Source: an uncultured Hyphomonadaceae bacterium
Lineage (GTDB): Bacteria; Pseudomonadota; Alphaproteobacteria; Caulobacterales; Hyphomonadaceae
Length of the DNA stretch: 9,718 nucleotides
Assembly (NCBI GenBank): GCA_937873805.1
Contig: CALMWO010000501.1
Coordinates: forward strand, 1 to 9,718
Direction of reading: 5' to 3'
The number at the start of each line of letters is the position of its first letter. Position 1 is the stretch's first letter. Below are positions 6,061 through 9,718 of the stretch, piece after piece. The notes under the pieces are model-generated. The model searched no databases, was not told the DNA's origin, and saw only the letters and a program-made list of their open reading frames with translations. The translations under genes and the position numbers were made by a program.

Positions 6061-7617
6061 ATGTTCGGCAAACGCACGACGACGGGCGGACCTGCTGTCC
6101 CGCCGCCAGCGGCGGCCGAAGCGCCGCGTCCTGCAGCTGTCGCCCAACCACCGGCGCCGCCTGCGCCGCGGCCAGCCGCGGCTTCGCAAGTCACACTGAG
6201 CGATCCGCCGCCTCCGCCGCCAAAGGCGATGGGTGGCCCGCCGCCGCCCAAATCCGCCGGTTCAAGCAAGCCCGCAGCGAAAGCGCCACCGCCGCCGCCG
6301 AAGGAAAAAGTCGCGGCGATCGATAATCGTTCGGACGAATACTATCGAACCAAGACCGAGGTCTTCAACGCCCTCATCGACACGATCGACCTCTCGCAGC
6401 TGGCCCAGCTCGATCAGGAAAGCGCGCGCGAAGAGATCCGCGACATCGTGATCGAGATCGTCTCGATCAAGAACGTCGTGATGAGCGTCGCCGAGCAGGA
6501 AACGCTGCTCGAGGATATCTGCAACGACGTTCTGGGTTACGGTCCGCTTGAGCCGCTGCTGGCGCGCGACGACATCGCCGACATCATGGTCAATGGCGCG
6601 GGCACGACGTACATCGAAGTTGCAGGCAAGATCCAACGCACCAACATCCGCTTCCGCGACAACGCGCAGCTGATGAACATCTGCCAAAGGATCGTGAGCC
6701 AGGTCGGCCGCCGCGTCGACGAAGCTTCGCCGATCTGCGACGCGCGTCTGGCTGACGGTTCGCGCGTCAACGTCATTGCCCCGCCGCTGGCGATTGACGG
6801 ACCGGCCCTCACCATTCGTAAGTTCAGGAAAGACAAGCTGAAGATCACGGATCTCGTGGGCTTCGGTTCAATCTCCGAGCCGGGCGCCGAAATCCTGCGC
6901 ATCATTGGCGCCTGCCGTTGCAACGTGCTGATCTCCGGCGGTACGGGTTCGGGCAAGACGACTTTGCTCAACACACTGACGGCCTTCATCGCCCCGGGCG
7001 AGCGCGTCATCACCTGCGAAGACGCCGCCGAACTCCAGCTGCAACAGCCGCACGTCGTGCGCCTCGAAACCCGTCCGCCGAACCTTGAAGGCCAGGGCAG
7101 GGTCTCGATGACCGACCTCGTCAAGAACTGCCTGCGTATGCGTCCTGACCGGATCATCGTGGGCGAGGTTCGCGGACCTGAGGCGTTCGACCTTCTGCAG
7201 GCGATGAACACGGGTCACGACGGATCGATGGGCACGCTGCACGCCAACACGCCGCGAGAAGGTCTCTCGCGTCTTGAATCGATGATCACCATGGGCGGCT
7301 TCACCCTGCCGCAGCGCACGATCCGCGAGATGATCGTGGGCTCGATCGACGTTGTCATCCAGGCCTCGCGCCTGCGCGACGGCTCGCGGAAGATCGTGTC
7401 GATCACGGAAGTCATGGGCCTCGAGGGCGATGTCATCGTGACGCAGGACGTTATGCGCTACGAGATCAGCGGCGAAGACAAGGATGGCAAGCTGATCGGC
7501 GCGCACAGCGGCACCGGCATCGGCCGTCCGCGCTTTTGGGAGCGTGCGAAGTACTTCAATATGGAAGGCGATCTGGGGCGCGCTCTTGATGCGCTGGAAG
7601 AGGGTGGACGCCAATGA
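6061..7617 (+). CDS. cpaF: Pilus assembly/secretion ATPase CpaF (TadA)
   Basis: This is a 518-residue VirB11/GspE-type hexameric ATPase that powers Flp pilus extension, and in Caulobacter also retraction, at the cytoplasmic face of the inner membrane. Residues 1-83 form a Pro/Ala-rich, net basic tail with runs of four to six prolines and are probably disordered. An N-terminal domain (about 95-260) precedes the ATPase core: Walker A GGTGSGKT (293-300), an acidic stretch near ITCEDAAEL (317-325), Walker B region RIIVGEVRG (364-372) and the His-box region GHDGSMGTLHAN (385-396). All catalytic motifs are intact. The start at 6061 has AGGAG (6050-6054) six bases upstream, overlapping the cpaE stop. 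The gene's final A overlaps the tadB start (ATGA), which implies coupled translation with the platform protein it drives. Confidence 0.97.
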   Translation: MFGKRTTTGGPAVPPPAAAEAPRPAAVAQPPAPPAPRPAAASQVTLSDPPPPPPKAMGGPPPPKSAGSSKPAAKAPPPPPKEKVAAIDNRSDEYYRTKTEVFNALIDTIDLSQLAQLDQESAREEIRDIVIEIVSIKNVVMSVAEQETLLEDICNDVLGYGPLEPLLARDDIADIMVNGAGTTYIEVAGKIQRTNIRFRDNAQLMNICQRIVSQVGRRVDEASPICDARLADGSRVNVIAPPLAIDGPALTIRKFRKDKLKITDLVGFGSISEPGAEILRIIGACRCNVLISGGTGSGKTTLLNTLTAFIAPGERVITCEDAAELQLQQPHVVRLETRPPNLEGQGRVSMTDLVKNCLRMRPDRIIVGEVRGPEAFDLLQAMNTGHDGSMGTLHANTPREGLSRLESMITMGGFTLPQRTIREMIVGSIDVVIQASRLRDGSRKIVSITEVMGLEGDVIVTQDVMRYEISGEDKDGKLIGAHSGTGIGRPRFWERAKYFNMEGDLGRALDALEEGGRQ

Positions 7618-8618
7618 CACCCGAGCTGATGACCTATGCGATCGCGGGCCTGGCCTTCGTCGCGATCGCCGGCCTGGGAATGGTCTTCGCGGGCGGATCG
7701 GGGCGCGGCAAGCAGTCGAAGCGCCTGAAAGCCATCAGCGATGGCGCCGCGCGCCGGGGCGGCGGAGCGGAAGCCGCGACGGCCGCGCGCCGCAAGCAGA
7801 TGGACGCAACCAGCAAGGCGCTGCGCGATCGTGAAGAGGCGAACCGCAAGAAGAGGGTCGGCAAGTCGATCGAGGATCGCATCAAGCAGTCAGGCATGAA
7901 CATCACGGTGTCGGTGTTCTGGATCGCTTCGGCGATTTCGGGCGTCGTCACGTTTATCGGGCTTTTCGTATTCGCGGGCTTCAACAAGGACGTGATGATA
8001 CTAGCGGCGGCCGGCATTGCGTTCGCGGCCGCGTTCGGCCTGCCGCGCTGGTTCCTGGGCTTCAAGATCGCCGGTCGCCAGAAGAAGTTCATCAGCCAGT
8101 TCGCAGACGCGATTGACGTCATCGTTCGCGGCGTGAAATCCGGCCTGCCGCTGCATGAGTGCCTGAAGATGATTGCGCGCGAGAGCCCGCAACCGCTGGC
8201 CGGCGAGTTCCAGGTCGTGTGCGATGCGATCGCGATGGGCGTTGATGTGCCTCAGGCCCTTGATCGGATGTACCAGCGCACGCCGATCCAGGAAGTGAAC
8301 TTCTTCAACATCGTGCTGAACATCCAGCAGAAGGCCGGCGGCAACCTCTCGGAGGCGCTGGGCAACCTGTCGAACGTGCTGCGTTCGCGGAAACTGCTGC
8401 GCGAGAAGATCAAGGCGCTGTCGTCGGAAGCCAAGGCGTCGGCGATGATCATCGGTTCGCTGCCGGTCATCGTGATGCTGCTCGTGTATGTCACGACGCC
8501 GAGCTACATGATGACCCTCTTCACCACCGACCTTGGCCATCTGCTTCTTCTGATCGCGGCCGGTCTAATGGCGACTGGCATTTATGTCATGCGCTCCATG
8601 ATCAACTTCGCCATCTAG
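7614..8618 (+). CDS. tadB: Inner-membrane platform protein TadB (CpaG)
   Basis: This 334-residue protein of the type II secretion F (T2SSF/GspF) family is one of two polytopic platform proteins on which the CpaF ATPase acts to insert pilin. Hydrophobic segments lie at about 7-26, 99-122, 127-148, 276-295 and 309-328. The cytoplasmic T2SSF domain spans about 158-275 and contains the family motif FADAIDVIVRGVKSGLPLHE and a KAGGNLSEALGNLSNVLR block near 240-258. A strongly basic, probably cytoplasmic stretch (about 31-90) separates the first two helices. The start codon overlaps the cpaF stop by 4 bp. TadB and TadC normally form a pair, and tadC follows directly. Caulobacter literature also uses the name CpaG. 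Confidence 0.94.
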   Translation: MTPELMTYAIAGLAFVAIAGLGMVFAGGSGRGKQSKRLKAISDGAARRGGGAEAATAARRKQMDATSKALRDREEANRKKRVGKSIEDRIKQSGMNITVSVFWIASAISGVVTFIGLFVFAGFNKDVMILAAAGIAFAAAFGLPRWFLGFKIAGRQKKFISQFADAIDVIVRGVKSGLPLHECLKMIARESPQPLAGEFQVVCDAIAMGVDVPQALDRMYQRTPIQEVNFFNIVLNIQQKAGGNLSEALGNLSNVLRSRKLLREKIKALSSEAKASAMIIGSLPVIVMLLVYVTTPSYMMTLFTTDLGHLLLLIAAGLMATGIYVMRSMINFAI

Positions 8619-8633
8619 GAACGGAACGGCGCC

Positions 8634-9647
8634 ATGGAAATGGACTGGGTCTCATTCCTCACGGATCCCATGACGCTGGCGTCGGGCTTCGCCGCCCTGG
8701 CGGTGTTCGCGACCGTGATGACGATTGCCGCGCCTGCGTTCAGCGGCGACAAGCTGGCGACGCGCCTGAAGGCCGTGTCCAACCGCCGCGAGGAACTGCG
8801 CAAGAGGAGCCGCGCGGCGCTTGAAGGCGACGCCAAGAAGTCGATCCGCGTCAAAGACACCAGCGCGATGAAGAAGATCGTCGACAAGCTCGATCTTGCG
8901 AAAATGCTTGAGGACCCTGGCGTTCTCAAGAAGCTTGCGCAGGCAGGCTTGCGCGGTCCCAAGCCGATCTCGATCTTCTACTTTGCGCGTTTTGCCATGC
9001 CGATCGTCTTCGGCATTCTCGCGTTCATATACATCTGGTTCATCAACGATCACGGCCTGCAGATGCAGATGAAGCTCGGCGTGGTCGTCGGTGGCTTTGC
9101 GGTGGGTTTCTACCTGCCCAACGTCTATCTCGAAAACCTGATCACCAAGCGTCGCACATCGATCATGCGCGCCTTTCCAGACTCGCTCGACATGATGCTG
9201 ATCTGCGTCGAGTCGGGCATGTCGATCGAAGGCGCATTCGGGCGAGTGGGCGAGGAAATCGGCACGGCATCGGCCGAACTGGCCGAAGAACTCGCGCTGA
9301 CCACAGCCGAACTCTCTTATCTCGCGGATCGCCGCACGGCCTATTACAACCTGGCTGAACGCACCAACCATCCGGGCGTCAAAGGTGTTGCGATGGCGCT
9401 GGTTCAGGCCGAGAAATACGGTACGCCGATGGGCGCCGCTTTGCGCGTCATGGCCAAGGAAAACCGCGAGATGCGGATCACGGAGGCTGAGAAGAAGGCC
9501 GCCGCGCTGCCGCCGAAACTGACCGTACCGATGATCATCTTCTTCCTGCCGGTTCTGTTCCTTGTCATTCTTGGACCGGCCTTCATCAAGATCGACGCCA
9601 TGGGCATCGGCAAGCCAGCGGGCAGCGCTACACAGACGAGCAAGTAA
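8634..9647 (+). CDS. tadC: Inner-membrane platform protein TadC (CpaH)
   Basis: This 337-residue protein is the second T2SSF-family platform protein and probable partner of TadB. Hydrophobic segments lie at about 15-34, 110-127, 138-153 and 297-317. The T2SSF domain (about 165-290) begins with RAFPDSLDMMLICVESGMS and contains a helical E/A-rich block followed by KYGTPMGAALRVMA. A basic region (about 40-90) follows the first helix, as in TadB. ATG 8634 is preferred because GGAA (8623-8626) lies seven bases upstream; another in-frame ATG at 8640 would remove only two residues. It is the last gene before a terminator-like hairpin, so the operon probably ends here without tadD or the pseudopilin genes. 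Confidence 0.94.
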   Translation: MEMDWVSFLTDPMTLASGFAALAVFATVMTIAAPAFSGDKLATRLKAVSNRREELRKRSRAALEGDAKKSIRVKDTSAMKKIVDKLDLAKMLEDPGVLKKLAQAGLRGPKPISIFYFARFAMPIVFGILAFIYIWFINDHGLQMQMKLGVVVGGFAVGFYLPNVYLENLITKRRTSIMRAFPDSLDMMLICVESGMSIEGAFGRVGEEIGTASAELAEELALTTAELSYLADRRTAYYNLAERTNHPGVKGVAMALVQAEKYGTPMGAALRVMAKENREMRITEAEKKAAALPPKLTVPMIIFFLPVLFLVILGPAFIKIDAMGIGKPAGSATQTSK

Positions 9648-9669
9648 TCCGCAGCGATACAGAACGACT

Positions 9670-9696
9670 AAGCCCGCGGCGCAAACCACGGGCTTT
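9670..9696 (+). terminator. Probable operon terminator after tadC
   Basis: A 7-bp stem, AAGCCCG (9670-9676) with CGGGCTT (9689-9695), is extended by a mismatch and two further G-C pairs around the loop CGCAAA. Only three Ts follow, so termination may be inefficient or may need Rho. It begins 22 bases after the tadC stop, which is a usual position. The remaining bases to the window end show no gene. Confidence 0.6.
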
Positions 9697-9718
9697 GCAT
9701 GTCTGGAATTTGCGGCAG

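Noticed and set aside
4837..6189. A 450-codon open frame on the minus strand opposite cpaE and the cpaF start
   Set aside because: Same composition pattern of an antisense shadow (Arg/His/Val/Asp-rich, no motifs), opposite a confidently identified ATPase-like gene.
8652..9689. A 345-codon open frame on the minus strand opposite tadC
   Set aside because: Antisense shadow of tadC with low-complexity charged composition; it would also begin inside the terminator-like hairpin.
1..9718. CRISPR arrays, insertion sequences, tRNA or rRNA genes
   Set aside because: No spaced direct repeats, transposase-like products, terminal repeats with target duplications or tRNA-like cloverleaf motifs were seen.

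Overview
The window holds one ordinary but complete-looking core locus for a tight-adherence (Tad/Flp, Caulobacter-type Cpa) type IVc pilus. All nine genes are on the + strand, in the order pilA, cpaA, cpaB, cpaC, cpaD, cpaE, cpaF, tadB, tadC. This order, the Caulobacter-like Cpa protein architectures, the GC-rich sequence with strong GC preference at third codon positions, and a CtrA-like box plus GANTC sites upstream of the pilin point to an alphaproteobacterium, probably Caulobacterales or a relative. I cannot name the species.

Layout. Positions 1-293 are non-coding as far as I can see. They carry a perfect 18-bp palindrome whose ends are GANTC sites, an alternating TA/CA stretch and a CtrA-like box. 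The pilin gene (294-464) encodes only 56 residues and is followed by a strong intrinsic terminator (501-539), so it probably forms its own abundant transcript. The prepilin peptidase gene cpaA (612-1118) lies between this terminator and a 145-bp gap that holds TTAA motifs, including a second CtrA-like box. From cpaB (1264) to tadC (9647) the genes are nearly contiguous, with gaps of 8-16 bp and one 4-bp overlap (cpaF/tadB), as in an operon. A hairpin at 9670-9695 probably ends it.

How the genes work together. CpaA cleaves the PilA leader peptide. CpaF is the cytoplasmic ATPase and TadB and TadC are the inner-membrane platform proteins that assemble pilin into a fibre. CpaE is a MinD-like protein that in related systems places the machine at the pole. 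CpaC is the outer-membrane secretin, CpaD an outer-membrane lipoprotein linked to it, and CpaB a periplasmic SAF-domain protein. The minor pseudopilins and accessory proteins (TadE, TadF, TadG, TadD) are not in this window.

I found no convincing new system. The observations worth a second look are regulatory (palindrome, CtrA-like boxes, terminator placement) and protein-level (oppositely charged low-complexity tails on CpaE and CpaF, and a degenerate receiver domain and P-loop in CpaE).
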